Assembly: GCA_900752095.1 (NCBI GenBank)
Contig: CAADUD010000095.1
Span: forward strand, 1 to 5,984
Length of the DNA: 5,984 nucleotides
Reading direction: 5' to 3'
From: Clostridia bacterium
Lineage (GTDB): Bacteria; Bacillota; Clostridia; TANB77; CAG-508
Of the stretch, positions 5,901-5,984 are shown piece after piece. The translations under genes were made by a program, and so were the position numbers. Numbering within the stretch: position 1 is the stretch's first letter; each line of letters begins with the position of its first letter. Below the pieces are notes generated by a model that saw only the letters and a list, made by a program, of their open reading frames with translations, did no database searches and was not told where the DNA came from.

Positions 5901-5984
5901 ATGGAACTTCAACTATATAATACTTTAACAAGAGAAAAGGCAGAATTTAGACCATTAGAAGGTAATATGGTTCGCATGTACTCA
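5901..5984 (+). CDS. cysS: Cysteinyl-tRNA synthetase, N-terminal 28 codons (cut by the window end)
   Basis: This is the class I aminoacyl-tRNA synthetase that charges tRNA-Cys with cysteine in the cytosol. Only the first 28 residues are present. They begin MELQLYNTLTREKAEF and continue RPLEGNMVRMYS, which matches the conserved CysRS opening (xLxxYNTLTRxKexFxPl...vxMYxCGpTVY). The next residue outside the window should be the zinc-binding Cys of the CGPTVY motif, followed by the HIGH signature. The start is supported by GAGG 9 nt upstream. No terminator separates it from the PBP gene, so it may be co-transcribed. The identification rests on a short but characteristic stretch. Confidence 0.9.
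   Translation, partial: MELQLYNTLTREKAEFRPLEGNMVRMYS

Noticed and set aside
1..5984. Hidden novel system, mobile element or CRISPR array
   Set aside because: Coding density is high with four recognisable housekeeping genes. The gaps (93, 191 and 61 bp) are too short for another gene and hold no regular repeat array, transposase or tRNA-like structure.

Overview
The window carries four protein-coding genes, all on the + strand: the 3' part of dnaK, complete dnaJ, a complete class A penicillin-binding protein (bifunctional peptidoglycan synthase), and the first 28 codons of cysS. The DNA is strongly AT-rich with A/T-ending codons. TGG encodes Trp and no TGA is read through. Strong purine-rich Shine-Dalgarno sites sit 8-9 nt before the starts. 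The DnaK and DnaJ sequences resemble those of low-GC Gram-positive bacteria, and the PBP ends in a PASTA domain. Together these point to a low-GC Firmicute, most likely a member of the Clostridia. I cannot name the genus from this sequence.

Layout: 1-1646 is dnaK, open at its 5' end and lacking roughly the first 75 codons. 1647-1739 is a 93-bp gap with a perfect hairpin and a possible weak promoter. 1740-2906 is dnaJ, closed by a strong intrinsic terminator whose stem begins inside the stop codon. 2907-3097 is a regulatory gap with two perfect TATAAT boxes, a dyad around the first, and a CTTAAA direct repeat just upstream of the second promoter. 3098-5839 is the PBP: Lys-rich cytoplasmic tail, one membrane anchor, GT51 glycosyltransferase, transpeptidase, two Cys modules, one PASTA domain and a Pro/Thr/Glu tail. 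5840-5900 is a 61-bp gap with no terminator. 5901-5984 is the start of cysteinyl-tRNA synthetase.

How the genes work together: DnaK and DnaJ form the cytosolic Hsp70 chaperone cycle and are the distal end of a heat-shock operon whose beginning (probably hrcA-grpE) lies outside the window. The terminator after dnaJ separates that unit from the cell-wall gene, which has its own promoter region. cysS may have its own promoter or be read from the PBP transcript, since nothing visible stops transcription between them.

I see no mobile element, CRISPR array, RNA gene or unknown defence-like system. This is core housekeeping DNA. The points most worth a second look are the regulatory gap before the PBP, the paired Cys modules in the PBP, and the hairpin between dnaK and dnaJ.
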